Source: RH-chloro-G1 sp003670575 (GTDB lineage Bacteria; Chloroflexota; Dehalococcoidia; UBA2979). From it: a stretch of 64,000 nt of DNA. The translations under genes were made by a program, and so were the position numbers. Shown here one piece after another: positions 48,589 through 56,794 of the stretch (its first letter is position 1; each line of letters begins with the position of its first letter). The stretch covers positions 1 through 64,000 of the forward strand of contig CANMOP010000011.1 of the NCBI GenBank assembly GCA_947499615.1, read 5' to 3'. Below the pieces are notes generated by a model. That model was given only the letters and a program-made list of their open reading frames with translations, searched no databases and had not been told where the DNA came from.

Positions 48589-50775
48589 CTACTTGCCACC
48601 AACGACGATGCGCGCCGCGATCGATTTGAACGCCGGCGTGCGTGACCGGGGGTCGAGGCGGCGCGGCACCAGCGCGTTCGCCTCCGGGTAGTACATCGCG
48701 AGATTGCCCGCCCGAATGTCCGCGATCGCCACCGCGACGCGCATCCGCCCCGCCGAGGTCTCCACGGTCACCCGCTGGCCCTCGACGACTTCCAGAGCGG
48801 CCGCGTCGTCAGCAGACATCATGACCACATCCCGATGCTCGTTGCCACGGTAGAGGTCGGCCTCGTCGTACACGACGCTATTGAACTGGCCCTCGGAACG
48901 GATCGTCATCAGTCGGTACTCGTCGGGCCCCGGTCGAAACTCCGGCAGCGCCGTGACATGGAACCGTGCCGCGCCGTCCGAGGTTCCGAACTTCGGCTCA
49001 TGCAGCACGCGGCCGGTCACCTCAAACTCCGCGCGTGTCGCATCGATGTCGGCGATCGGCGCGTACCCAGGCACGATGCGTGCGATCTCCTGGCGCAACG
49101 CGTGATGGGAGCGGAGCGACGCCCAGTCGAATCGCCCGCTCGGCAGCACACGCGATGCAAATTCCGCCAGCACCGCAACCTCCGAGCGCATCTCGCCGCT
49201 CACCGCAGGCGTGCCGCCGTCCGACAGGCGCACGAAGTTGAACATCGACTCCTGCGTCGTCGGTTGTGACTCCTCGTCGCGGGCAAGCACCGGGAGGATG
49301 AGGGAGGCGCGGCCACGCCCGTGGATGTGTCCCTCGTTCAACTTCGTGGTGAGCGAGATGGTGAGCGGGATGTTCCGCAGCGCTTCACCGGCCCACGCGC
49401 GATCCGGATTGCTGGCAAACAGGTTGCCACCCAGCAGCACTGCCGCCCGAATCTCACCGCGATGCGCCGCCTCCATCGAGGCATAAGTATCGAGCCCCGG
49501 CTCGCGCGGTACGTCGATGTCGTATGCAGCCTCCAGCGCCTGCGCGAACGGCTCCCGCAGCGATGGCGAGACGCCCACCGAGCCGACGCCCTGCACGTTC
49601 GAATGGCCGCGGATCGGCAGCAGGCCGCACCCCGACCGCCCGAGCCAGCCACGCGCCATCGCGAGGTTCGCGAGCGCGGTGACGTTGTCGACGCCGTTCG
49701 CGTGGTGGGTGAGGCCCATCGCCCATAGGAAGATGCCGCGCTTCGCCTGTAGCAGCATGCGCACCGCGGCGTCGACCTCGTCGCGCGACACCCCGCATGC
49801 CTCGACGAGCGTCTCCCAGGTGGTCGCCTCGACGTCGGCACGGACGGCCTCGAAGCCGGTCGTGTGCGCCTCGATGAACACACGATCGAGCGCACCCGCC
49901 TCGATCACGCCCTTCAGCAGCGCCATCGAGAGCGCGACGTCGGAGCCGGCATGCGGCTGTAGGTAGAGATCGGAGACGTCGCTTCCGAACAGCATGCTTC
50001 GCCAGTCGGAGGGCACACGGAATCGCACCAACCCCACCTCGCGCAGCGGATTGACGACGATCACGCGACCGCCGCGCCGACGCAGCGCGATCAACTGCGT
50101 GATCAGGCGCGGGTGGTTGCTCGCCGGGTTTGCACCGGCAACCAACGCGAAGTCTGCCTGCGCCAGATCATCGAGCGTCACCGACGACGTGCCCGACCCG
50201 TAGGCGTCGGTCAGCGCCACAGTGGAAGCGGAATGGCAGTAGAACGAGCAGTTGTGGATGTTCGGGCTGCCGTAGGCACGCGCGAACAGTTGCAGCAGGA
50301 ACGCAGCCTCGTTGCTGGAGCGGCCGCTGGCGTAGAAGAACACCTCACGAGGCGATGCCGCGCGCAGTGCCTCGGCGACTCGATCCATCGCCTCCGGCCA
50401 GCCGATGCGGCGGTACCGATCGTCGCCTGCTTCGGCGAGCACGGGGAAGGCGAGCCGCCCCATGCGTTCGAGGTCTGCGGAGGTCATGAAGCGCAGCACC
50501 GACAGCGGATTGCGATCGAACGCGGCCTCATCGATGACGCCGTGCATGTCCCCGGCCTGCGCCTGCACCGACTTCTTGCAGAACTCGGGAAAGTGTCCCA
50601 CCTCGTTCGTCATTCCGCCGCGCTGCCCGCCCATGCCGAGCGCGCACGTCTTGCAGGTGTTGCGCGATGCCATGCGCCGCACGAAGTCGAGCGGGTGACC
50701 GGAGTCCAGCGCCTTGCGCAGTGTGTAGAGGATCGCAGGCAGCCCGCCGCCCGCCGTGACACTAGGTTTCGCCAT
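48589..50775 (-). CDS. Molybdopterin oxidoreductase, formate dehydrogenase alpha-like (YdeP type)
   Basis: 728 residues. An N-terminal Cys cluster (CKTC at 41-44, Cys66) suggests an Fe-S site. The molybdopterin fold follows: FFYASGRSSNEAAFLLQLFARAYGSPNIHNCSFYCHSAS, VAGANPASNHPRL, RGHSNVQGVGSVG, and a C-terminal dinucleotide-binding domain with RSEGQFNSVVYDEADLYRGNEHRDVV. It matches the FdhA-like/YdeP group rather than classical FdhF; the true electron donor is uncertain. No signal peptide, so cytoplasmic. mobA is divergent beside it, consistent with a Mo-bisMGD cofactor. Confidence 0.88.
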   Translation of the reverse strand: MAKPSVTAGGGLPAILYTLRKALDSGHPLDFVRRMASRNTCKTCALGMGGQRGGMTNEVGHFPEFCKKSVQAQAGDMHGVIDEAAFDRNPLSVLRFMTSADLERMGRLAFPVLAEAGDDRYRRIGWPEAMDRVAEALRAASPREVFFYASGRSSNEAAFLLQLFARAYGSPNIHNCSFYCHSASTVALTDAYGSGTSSVTLDDLAQADFALVAGANPASNHPRLITQLIALRRRGGRVIVVNPLREVGLVRFRVPSDWRSMLFGSDVSDLYLQPHAGSDVALSMALLKGVIEAGALDRVFIEAHTTGFEAVRADVEATTWETLVEACGVSRDEVDAAVRMLLQAKRGIFLWAMGLTHHANGVDNVTALANLAMARGWLGRSGCGLLPIRGHSNVQGVGSVGVSPSLREPFAQALEAAYDIDVPREPGLDTYASMEAAHRGEIRAAVLLGGNLFASNPDRAWAGEALRNIPLTISLTTKLNEGHIHGRGRASLILPVLARDEESQPTTQESMFNFVRLSDGGTPAVSGEMRSEVAVLAEFASRVLPSGRFDWASLRSHHALRQEIARIVPGYAPIADIDATRAEFEVTGRVLHEPKFGTSDGAARFHVTALPEFRPGPDEYRLMTIRSEGQFNSVVYDEADLYRGNEHRDVVMMSADDAAALEVVEGQRVTVETSAGRMRVAVAIADIRAGNLAMYYPEANALVPRRLDPRSRTPAFKSIAARIVVGGK

Positions 50776-50860
50776 ACGCCGAGCGTAGGCCGGGGTCGCA
50801 CGCTCGGCAAGACAGCATCGAGGCTGTGACCAACCTGCCGTGTCGTGCTATGAACACGGG

Positions 50861-51535
50861 GTGACCACTCCAACCGACAGTCCGCAACCTACGGCGATCA
50901 TCCTCGCGGGCGGGCGTTCCACGCGGATGGGGCGTGACAAAGCGACGCTGCTGCTGCACGGCCGTCCGCTGCTGGCATGGGTCGCCGCCGCGTGCCGCGA
51001 GGTGACCTCGCGCGTCCTCGTCGTCGCGGCAGCCGGACAAGAGCTGGACACGCTGCCGGAAGGCGCACGCCTCGTCCGCGACCACGTGGAGGGCGAGGGG
51101 CCAATCGCCGGCATCATCGCGGGCCTCACTGCGATCAAGGCTGACACGGGGGCCGAGGGTTCCTCGACCGCCGGGGATGCCGTGCTGCTGGTGGCGTGCG
51201 ACCAACCGTTCATACGTCCCGCGCTGTTACGGCTGCTGCTCGCGCACCTCGATGATCACGCCGTCGTGGTGCCGATGCTCGATGGACGTGCGCAGCCGCT
51301 CTGCGCCGCCATCTCCAGACGGGCACTGCCGCTGCTCCGCGCAGCGTTCGAGGACGGCGTGCGCGCGGCCTCGGTGCTCACTGACCTGCCGGGCGCAATG
51401 CTGCTGCCGGAGACGGAATGGCGGCCAGCCGACGCCGATGCGCGCTCGTTCTTCGGCGTGAACACGCCCGAGGCCGCCGCCCGCGCCGAGGGGTTCGCCC
51501 AGGCGCTCGACCCGCCGCCCGATGGAGGCGCGTAG
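50861..51535 (+). CDS. mobA: Molybdenum cofactor guanylyltransferase MobA
   Basis: 224 residues. Nucleotidyltransferase motif IILAGGRSTRMGRDKATL (GTP binding), LLVACDQPFIRP (metal-binding Asp of CDQP) and FFGVNTPEAA near the end. Adds GMP to molybdopterin. GTG at 50861 is taken as start; a GTG at 50840 in the same frame adds seven residues. Neither has a strong SD. Placed divergently to its likely client enzyme. Confidence 0.92.
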   Translation: MTTPTDSPQPTAIILAGGRSTRMGRDKATLLLHGRPLLAWVAAACREVTSRVLVVAAAGQELDTLPEGARLVRDHVEGEGPIAGIIAGLTAIKADTGAEGSSTAGDAVLLVACDQPFIRPALLRLLLAHLDDHAVVVPMLDGRAQPLCAAISRRALPLLRAAFEDGVRAASVLTDLPGAMLLPETEWRPADADARSFFGVNTPEAAARAEGFAQALDPPPDGGA

Positions 51536-51553
51536 GTCGACACCGCGCGGGGC

Positions 51554-52639
51554 CTACTCGAAGGCGCGTACCCGCGCCACGGTCTCCGCATCCAGCCGCC
51601 GCACCAACGCGGTCACCAGCAGCACGGCACGATCAAAGTCGTCGCGGTGGATGACGCCATTATGGCTGTGCAGGTAGCGCGTCGGCACCACGATGTTGAT
51701 CGCGGGCATGCCGGACCCGCTGCGCTGCATCGCCGCACCATCCTGGCCGTAGCCGGTCAGCACGTTGAACTGCAACGGCACGTCGATCTCGCGCGCTACC
51801 TCAACACACAGATCGCGGAGCTTGAGGTTGGGGAGCATCGATGAGTCGTGTAGGAATATGGCCGGCCCCTGCCCAAGGCGCTCCTGCGCCTCATCCACGG
51901 TGATGCCGGGGTAGTCGCCTGCGACGCCGGACTCCAGATTGATGCCGATGTCCGGCCCGACCAGGCGCGCTCCCGTCTCCGCGCCGCGCAGCCCGACCTC
52001 CTCCTGCACCGTAGCGACTCCAAACACCGTGTTCGGGTGCCCCTGCGTATGCAGCGCCCGGAGCACCTCGATCATCACGCCCACGCCGACGCGGTCGTCC
52101 CACGCCTTGGCGAGGTAGAGCCGCCCCCCGGCGAGCGGCGTGAAGCGGCTGTCCGGCACCACCGGGTCGCCCGGACGGATGCCGAGGCGTGTCGCTGCGT
52201 CTTCCGCGCTGCTCGCACCGACGTCGATGAACAGCTCTTCACGCGGGAATACCCGGTTGCGTGCCTCGGCAGTCATGACGTGCACGGTCTTGATGCCGCT
52301 GACACCGGGAACCGGCCCGTTTGAGGTGAGCACCGTCCAACGCTGATTCACCAGCGCCTGATCCAGCCACCCGCCCAGCGGCTGAAACTTCAGGTACCCC
52401 TCCGCCGTCACCCGCCGCACGAGCAGGCCGAGCTCGTCCATATGCGCCGCGAGCATGACCCGCGGGCGCTCCGCCGTGCCGTCAAGCCGCGCCACCAACG
52501 AGCCGAGGCCATCCGTCTCCAGCGTCGTCGCCACCGGCCCTAGCGCTTCCCGCACGATCGCTCGTACGGGCCCCTCGAACCCGACCGGTCCGGGAGCGTT
52601 GGTGAGATCCTCGAGCAGTCGTTCCACGTCGTCGGGCAT
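51554..52639 (-). CDS. M42 family metallopeptidase
   Basis: 361 residues. Two-metal aminopeptidase: VMLAAHMDELGLLV (His/Asp), KAWDDRVGVGVMIEVL (bridging Asp), VATVQEEVGLRGAETGA (catalytic and metal Glu), INLESGVAGDYPG and PTRYLHSHNGVIH (last His). The dimetal site is intact. Usually an oligomeric cytosolic peptide-trimming enzyme (TET-like). ATG 52639 chosen because GGAGG lies five bases before; ATG 52651 is upstream in frame. Confidence 0.93.
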   Translation of the reverse strand: MPDDVERLLEDLTNAPGPVGFEGPVRAIVREALGPVATTLETDGLGSLVARLDGTAERPRVMLAAHMDELGLLVRRVTAEGYLKFQPLGGWLDQALVNQRWTVLTSNGPVPGVSGIKTVHVMTAEARNRVFPREELFIDVGASSAEDAATRLGIRPGDPVVPDSRFTPLAGGRLYLAKAWDDRVGVGVMIEVLRALHTQGHPNTVFGVATVQEEVGLRGAETGARLVGPDIGINLESGVAGDYPGITVDEAQERLGQGPAIFLHDSSMLPNLKLRDLCVEVAREIDVPLQFNVLTGYGQDGAAMQRSGSGMPAINIVVPTRYLHSHNGVIHRDDFDRAVLLVTALVRRLDAETVARVRAFE

Positions 52640-52663
52640 CGCGGCCTCCATCGCCAGTTTGTG

Positions 52664-53452
52664 CTACCTGTAGCCTCGTTGAGCAGCGCGCACGCGATCA
52701 AGCAGCGGGCGCCGGAACCACGTCGCGACCACCGCGCCCGTCACGAACCCCGCGACATGTGACTCCCACGCCACACCCATGTCGACGACCGCGAACTGAC
52801 CGATGAACCAGAGTCCCAGGAACACGATCGCCGGTATCGGCAGCACCGTGAAGAACGCGAACGATAGCACCAGCCGAGTGGGAAACAGCACCGCATACGC
52901 CCCCAGCACGCCGGCGATGGCACCTGACGCACCGACAAGCGGCTGCGTGCTGTCCGGGTGCAACCACACGAAGCCAAACGTAGCCACGACCCCCGCGAGT
53001 ATGTAGCCGACGCCATAGCGGATGTGCCCGAACGCTTCCTCGACGTTGTTCCCAAACAGCCAGAGGAACCACATGTTCCCCAGCAAGTGCACCACTCCGC
53101 CGTGCAGGAACATGGAGATCAGCACCGACATCGCGAGCGGCTTCTCCGGGAAGGGCGTCTCCGCTGGCGCCGAGCGCGTGCCCGCGGCTGCGGTCTCGCA
53201 CACACCCGCCGCGATCTCGGCGTACGTCACCGGACGCCCGCTGGCGATCTCACATGCCACGGCGGTCCGCCCGTACAGGAACTCCAACTCGGCTTCGAGG
53301 TTCGCGTGGGGCTGCCAGACGAAGAAGACGATCACGTTGATGGCGATGAGGAGAACAGTCGCATACGGCGTGATGCGGGTGGGATTCAGGTCACGGATCG
53401 GGAACACGTGCGGCCCTTCCGACAGTGCGTCACCCTCGCCCAGCCGGATCAT
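52664..53452 (-). CDS. Rhomboid-family intramembrane serine protease
   Basis: 262 residues. Six or more membrane helices. HGGVVHLLGNMWFLWLFG (HxxxN oxyanion residues), GASGAIAGVLGAYAVLF with catalytic Ser, and WESHVAGFVTGA with catalytic His: an active rhomboid. An insert of about 50 residues rich in Ala/Thr (residues 65-110) lies between TM1 and TM2. Substrate unknown. ATG 53452 chosen; further upstream open frame overlaps the next gene antisense. Confidence 0.92.
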   Translation of the reverse strand: MIRLGEGDALSEGPHVFPIRDLNPTRITPYATVLLIAINVIVFFVWQPHANLEAELEFLYGRTAVACEIASGRPVTYAEIAAGVCETAAAGTRSAPAETPFPEKPLAMSVLISMFLHGGVVHLLGNMWFLWLFGNNVEEAFGHIRYGVGYILAGVVATFGFVWLHPDSTQPLVGASGAIAGVLGAYAVLFPTRLVLSFAFFTVLPIPAIVFLGLWFIGQFAVVDMGVAWESHVAGFVTGAVVATWFRRPLLDRVRAAQRGYR

Positions 53453-53572
53453 CGTACCGCCCCCGCGAACGAGCGATCTGCTCCCTCCCCGTTCGGGTGA
53501 TGTGTCGATCCGACCCGCGTCGCATCCTCGATACAGCGAACAGCGGATCGAGCAACTACCGAGGGGGCGACG

Positions 53573-54499
53573 ATGACGACAAACGACGGAACTCTGGAGA
53601 CTATCGGCACGGCCTCGGCGGGAATGGCCGCAGCAGTCGAGGTTGCGGCGGCCTCGGTGGTGACAGTGCGGGCTCGGCGGAGGATTCCCGCTACCGGGAT
53701 CGTTTGGTCCTCGACGGGCCTGATCGTGACTGCGGACCACGCGATCGAGGATGAAGATGCGATCACCGTCGTGCTGCCGAGCGGCGAGTCGCGCGCGGCC
53801 CGCCTGCTGGGGCGCGATCCGGGCGCCGACCTCGCACTGCTCCAGATCGAGGGCGCCACCACCGCCGCGACGCTGGCCCCGGCCGACAGCGTGCGAGTGG
53901 GACAGTTGGCATTGGCGCTGGGCCGACCCGGCCCTGGCATCGAGGCCTCGCTCGGGGTGGTGAGCGCGGTTGGTGGGCCGTGGCGTTCGCGCAGCGGGAC
54001 GCAGGTCGCGGGTCACCTGCGCAGTGACACGACGATGTTCCCCGGCTTCTCCGGCGGCCCGCTCATCGACGCTGGCGGGCGCGTCCTTGGGATGAACAGT
54101 TCACGCTTCCGCGACCAGAGCATCGCGCTGCCATCGGACGCGGTGTCGGCGCTTGTTGCGCTGCTGCAGACACATGGGCGAGTGCGCCGCGCGTACATCG
54201 GCATCGCAAGTCAGGCGGTCACGCTCCCGACCGCTCCCGCAACGGGCGTCGACGGCGCGGCACCCGGCGGGCAGGAGTCCGGATTGCTCGTCGTGCGCGT
54301 GGAGCCGGAGAGCCCAGCCGCTCGCGCCGGCCTGTTCGTCGGCGACATCCTACTCAGCATCGAGGGTTCGCCGACTCGACGGTCGGAGGAGCTGCAGGAC
54401 GCACTCGGCCCGGAGCGCGTCGGCGTCGCGGTGCGCGTGCAAATGCTGCGCGGCGGCACACCGCACGAGCTGACGGTGACGCTCGGCGACCGCGAGTAG
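53573..54499 (+). CDS. S1C (DegP/HtrA-like) serine protease with PDZ domain
   Basis: 308 residues. Trypsin-like domain with triad His in VTADHAIED, Asp in PGADLALLQIEG and Ser in PGFSGGPLIDAGGRVLGMNSS, then one PDZ domain (SGLLVVRVEPESPAARAGLFVGDILLSIEG). The N-terminus is hydrophilic (MTTNDGTLETIGTA) with no signal peptide or membrane helix, unlike typical HtrA. Good SD GAGGGGG. May be cytosolic, or the start may be wrong. Confidence 0.9.
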   Translation: MTTNDGTLETIGTASAGMAAAVEVAAASVVTVRARRRIPATGIVWSSTGLIVTADHAIEDEDAITVVLPSGESRAARLLGRDPGADLALLQIEGATTAATLAPADSVRVGQLALALGRPGPGIEASLGVVSAVGGPWRSRSGTQVAGHLRSDTTMFPGFSGGPLIDAGGRVLGMNSSRFRDQSIALPSDAVSALVALLQTHGRVRRAYIGIASQAVTLPTAPATGVDGAAPGGQESGLLVVRVEPESPAARAGLFVGDILLSIEGSPTRRSEELQDALGPERVGVAVRVQMLRGGTPHELTVTLGDRE

Positions 54500-54517
54500 C
54501 GAGCCGCCGGCCTCCTA

Positions 54518-54560
54518 CTCCCCTCTCCCAGCCGAGGGGGGAGAGGGGCCGGGGGTGAGG
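54518..54560 (+). repeat. Intergenic palindromic element
   Basis: CCCCTCTCCC (54520-54529) pairs with GGGAGAGGGG (54539-54548), followed by CCGGGGGTGAGGGC. This CCCCTCTCCC...CCGGGGGTGAGGG pattern is a widespread REP-like element of high-GC genomes. Between two plus-strand genes; may also terminate the protease transcript. Confidence 0.6.
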
Positions 54561-54607
54561 GCAACGGCCGCCAGCGTCGGACGCGGGAACTTCGGGAGTA
54601 CGATCTC

Positions 54608-55204
54608 TTGGTGACACCACCATCGACCCGGCCGACTCGCGTCCTGATTCGCGCCACCTACCCTGCGGTGCGAGCGGGCCTCGCCGCGCTGTTGCGCGAA
54701 CAGGGCTGCGAGGTGATCGATGATGTCGCGGGCGATCCGTTCGGCGCGCAGGTGCTGCTCGTCGACCTCGCCGGAGGCAACCATCCCGAAGCAGCGGCCG
54801 AGGGCGCGCTCCCGGTCGTTGCGCTTGTTGATCGAGGCGACGCAACGCGAAGGAACTTCGCGCGCTCCGGCGGCTGGATCTCACGCGATGCCGATGGGCC
54901 CACACTCGCCGCTGCGGTCGGCGCGGCAGCGGCTGGTCTGGTGGTGTTCGACCCATCACTGGCTCCGCCGGCACGTGAGGTGGCACCCACCGACGAGCAC
55001 GACGACCCGCATCTCACCACTCGTGAGGTCGAGGTACTGAGCCACCTCGCGGCCGGAATGACCAATAAGGCGGTCGCCCAATCGCTCGCCATCAGCGAGC
55101 ACACCGCCAAATCGCACGTCGGCGCGGTGCTAGCGAAGCTCGGCGCGCGCTCCCGCACGGAGGCGGTGACGGCGGCCGCGCGGCGCGGGCTGCTCACGCT
55201 GTAA
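54608..55204 (+). CDS. LuxR/NarL-type regulator with degenerate receiver
   Basis: 198 residues. N-terminal receiver-like fold: VLIRATYPAVRAGLAALLREQG with the acidic pair after the first strand missing, a possible phospho-Asp in VLLVDLAGG, and Arg instead of the conserved Lys (GGWISRDADGPTLAAAV). C-terminal HTH is standard: LTTREVEVLSHLAAGMTNKAVAQSLAISEHTAKSHVGAVLAKLGA. Probably binds DNA without classical phosphorylation. TTG 54608 fits the SD best; GTG 54611 is adjacent. No sensor kinase nearby. Confidence 0.85.
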   Translation: MVTPPSTRPTRVLIRATYPAVRAGLAALLREQGCEVIDDVAGDPFGAQVLLVDLAGGNHPEAAAEGALPVVALVDRGDATRRNFARSGGWISRDADGPTLAAAVGAAAAGLVVFDPSLAPPAREVAPTDEHDDPHLTTREVEVLSHLAAGMTNKAVAQSLAISEHTAKSHVGAVLAKLGARSRTEAVTAAARRGLLTL

Positions 55205-55240
55205 CGGGCGGCGCAAGTATCATCGGAGGGTCATCGATCG

Positions 55241-55840
55241 ATGGGATCGAGGTGGCGTCGTGGTGATTCTCTCGTGATCCTGCACAACACCAGCCGATAT
55301 CCCGCCGCCGAGGTGGAACGTCTGGTCGCGTTCTCCATGCGCGACCTAGATCACAGCCGCCTCGCCGTGAACGTGAAGAACTCCTCACGTGCCTATCGCG
55401 GGCGGGCGTACGACGGCGTTCCGGCGCTATCCGCTCAGGCCGGCGATGCCGCCATCGATCGGCTGGTGACCATCGGCATCGGCGGGCAGGCGCTGTTCCC
55501 GTGCGACAACGTCCAGACCAAAGTGAAGTGGGTGGAGCTGCATCCCGAACGGGAGCCCGCGTTCGGATTCGTGCGGGAGTACCGCGACGCCGCAGGCGCT
55601 ACGCACTACGAACGCAAGGTGGTGGAACGCCATGGTTACGGCGGCAAGACGGCGCCCGTGCTGGTCTTCCACGATTGGCGCGAGGCACTGGTCGCCGTCG
55701 CGGCCCACGAGTCGCGGCACATCTTCCAGTACCAGTTCGATCGCCCACGGAGCGAGGTGGAAGCGGAGCGCTTCGCGGAGTTCCGCCTGACGCAGTACCG
55801 CTCTCGACTGACGCTGACGGGCGGCATCGACCCCGCCTGA
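55241..55840 (+). CDS. Hypothetical protein with HExxH metalloprotease-like motif
   Basis: 199 residues, no recognised family. The motif AAHESRHIFQYQFDRPRSEVEAERFAEF has HESRH and a Glu about 15-17 residues later, the pattern of a zincin active site. The protein is soluble, without signal peptide. The earlier part has an unusual high content of strands (VTIGIGGQALFPCDNVQTKVKW). ATG 55241 has GGAGGG ten bases before it; GTG 55274 is possible. Same strand as the LuxR regulator, 36 nt downstream. Confidence 0.6.
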   Translation: MGSRWRRGDSLVILHNTSRYPAAEVERLVAFSMRDLDHSRLAVNVKNSSRAYRGRAYDGVPALSAQAGDAAIDRLVTIGIGGQALFPCDNVQTKVKWVELHPEREPAFGFVREYRDAAGATHYERKVVERHGYGGKTAPVLVFHDWREALVAVAAHESRHIFQYQFDRPRSEVEAERFAEFRLTQYRSRLTLTGGIDPA

Positions 55841-55860
55841 CCGCCGCGTGCCCTCGCACG

Positions 55861-56661
55861 CTAGTAGTAGATCGCCCGAGGCGTCCCGCCACCGGCGGCC
55901 ACCGCGTCACCGTTGATGGCGATCGAGCGCGGCGAGGCGAGCATGGTCACGACGTACGCGATGTCCTCCGAGGTGATCCAGCGGCGGACGGAGTTGCCCT
56001 CCGCGACGCGGCGCTCGGCTTCCTCGACGGTGATGCCTGCGCGCTCAGCGACGCCAGCCATCGCGGCGGGTGTGCGCTCGGTCCGAGTGGTGCCAGGGTG
56101 CACGACGGTCACGTTGATGCCGAACGGCCCCAGCTCATCAGCGAGGTTCTTCGTCAATGCGGACACCGCAACATTGCGCATGCTGCCAATGATCGTGCCG
56201 GCCTGCCGCGCGGCCAGCCCGCTGATGTTCACGATGCGGCCCCAACCCTGCGCCTTCATCAGCGGCGCGACGGCCTGCGCGCAGCGCAGGTACCCCAGCA
56301 CCTTGATATTCGCATCTTCCCAGAACGCCTCGGCGGTGGTGGTTTCCAGCGTGAGTGCGGGTCCCTGCCCCCCGGCCCGCGCCGCCGCGTTCACCAGGAT
56401 GTCGATGTGCCCAAACTCGGCCTGCACGTGCTGTACCATCGCGGCCACCGAGGCATCGTCGCCGGTGTCGAGGATCACCGACAGAACGCGGCGACCGGTC
56501 TCCGCAGCGATCTCGGCGGCTGTCGCCTCGAGCGTCGCGACGTCGCGCGCCCCGATCGCCACGTCGACGCCCTCGCGCGCGAGTTCACGCGCAATCGCTT
56601 TGCCGATACCACGGCTGCCGCCGGTCACGATCGCAGTCTTGCCAGTCAGTCCGAGGTCCAC
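55861..56661 (-). CDS. SDR-family protein lacking YxxxK
   Basis: 266 residues. Rossmann fold with TGGSRGIGKAIA (cofactor Gly motif), GARDVATLEATA, ILVNAAARAGG (NAG-like) and VNISG. At the place of YxxxK the sequence is IIGSMRNVAVSALTK, so catalytic Tyr and Lys are absent; RN may be a family mark. The C-terminal VVHPGTTRTERTPA is typical. It may be a non-reducing or binding protein, or use another mechanism. GTG 56661 has GGAG eight bases upstream. Confidence 0.82.
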   Translation of the reverse strand: MDLGLTGKTAIVTGGSRGIGKAIARELAREGVDVAIGARDVATLEATAAEIAAETGRRVLSVILDTGDDASVAAMVQHVQAEFGHIDILVNAAARAGGQGPALTLETTTAEAFWEDANIKVLGYLRCAQAVAPLMKAQGWGRIVNISGLAARQAGTIIGSMRNVAVSALTKNLADELGPFGINVTVVHPGTTRTERTPAAMAGVAERAGITVEEAERRVAEGNSVRRWITSEDIAYVVTMLASPRSIAINGDAVAAGGGTPRAIYY

Positions 56662-56794
56662 GGCGTGCGCTCCATTCCGAACCGTTCGAGGGTTCGCCTC
56701 TCGTCGATGTGCGAGCCTGCAGTACAACGTATGGATGCAGCCGCGCGCAAGCGGCGATGGCATCCGGTGCCGGGTCGACGTGTCCGAGCAGTCG

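Noticed and set aside
52640..52651. ATG at 52651 as start of the M42 peptidase
   Set aside because: GGAGG lies inside this extension, perfectly spaced for the ATG at 52639.
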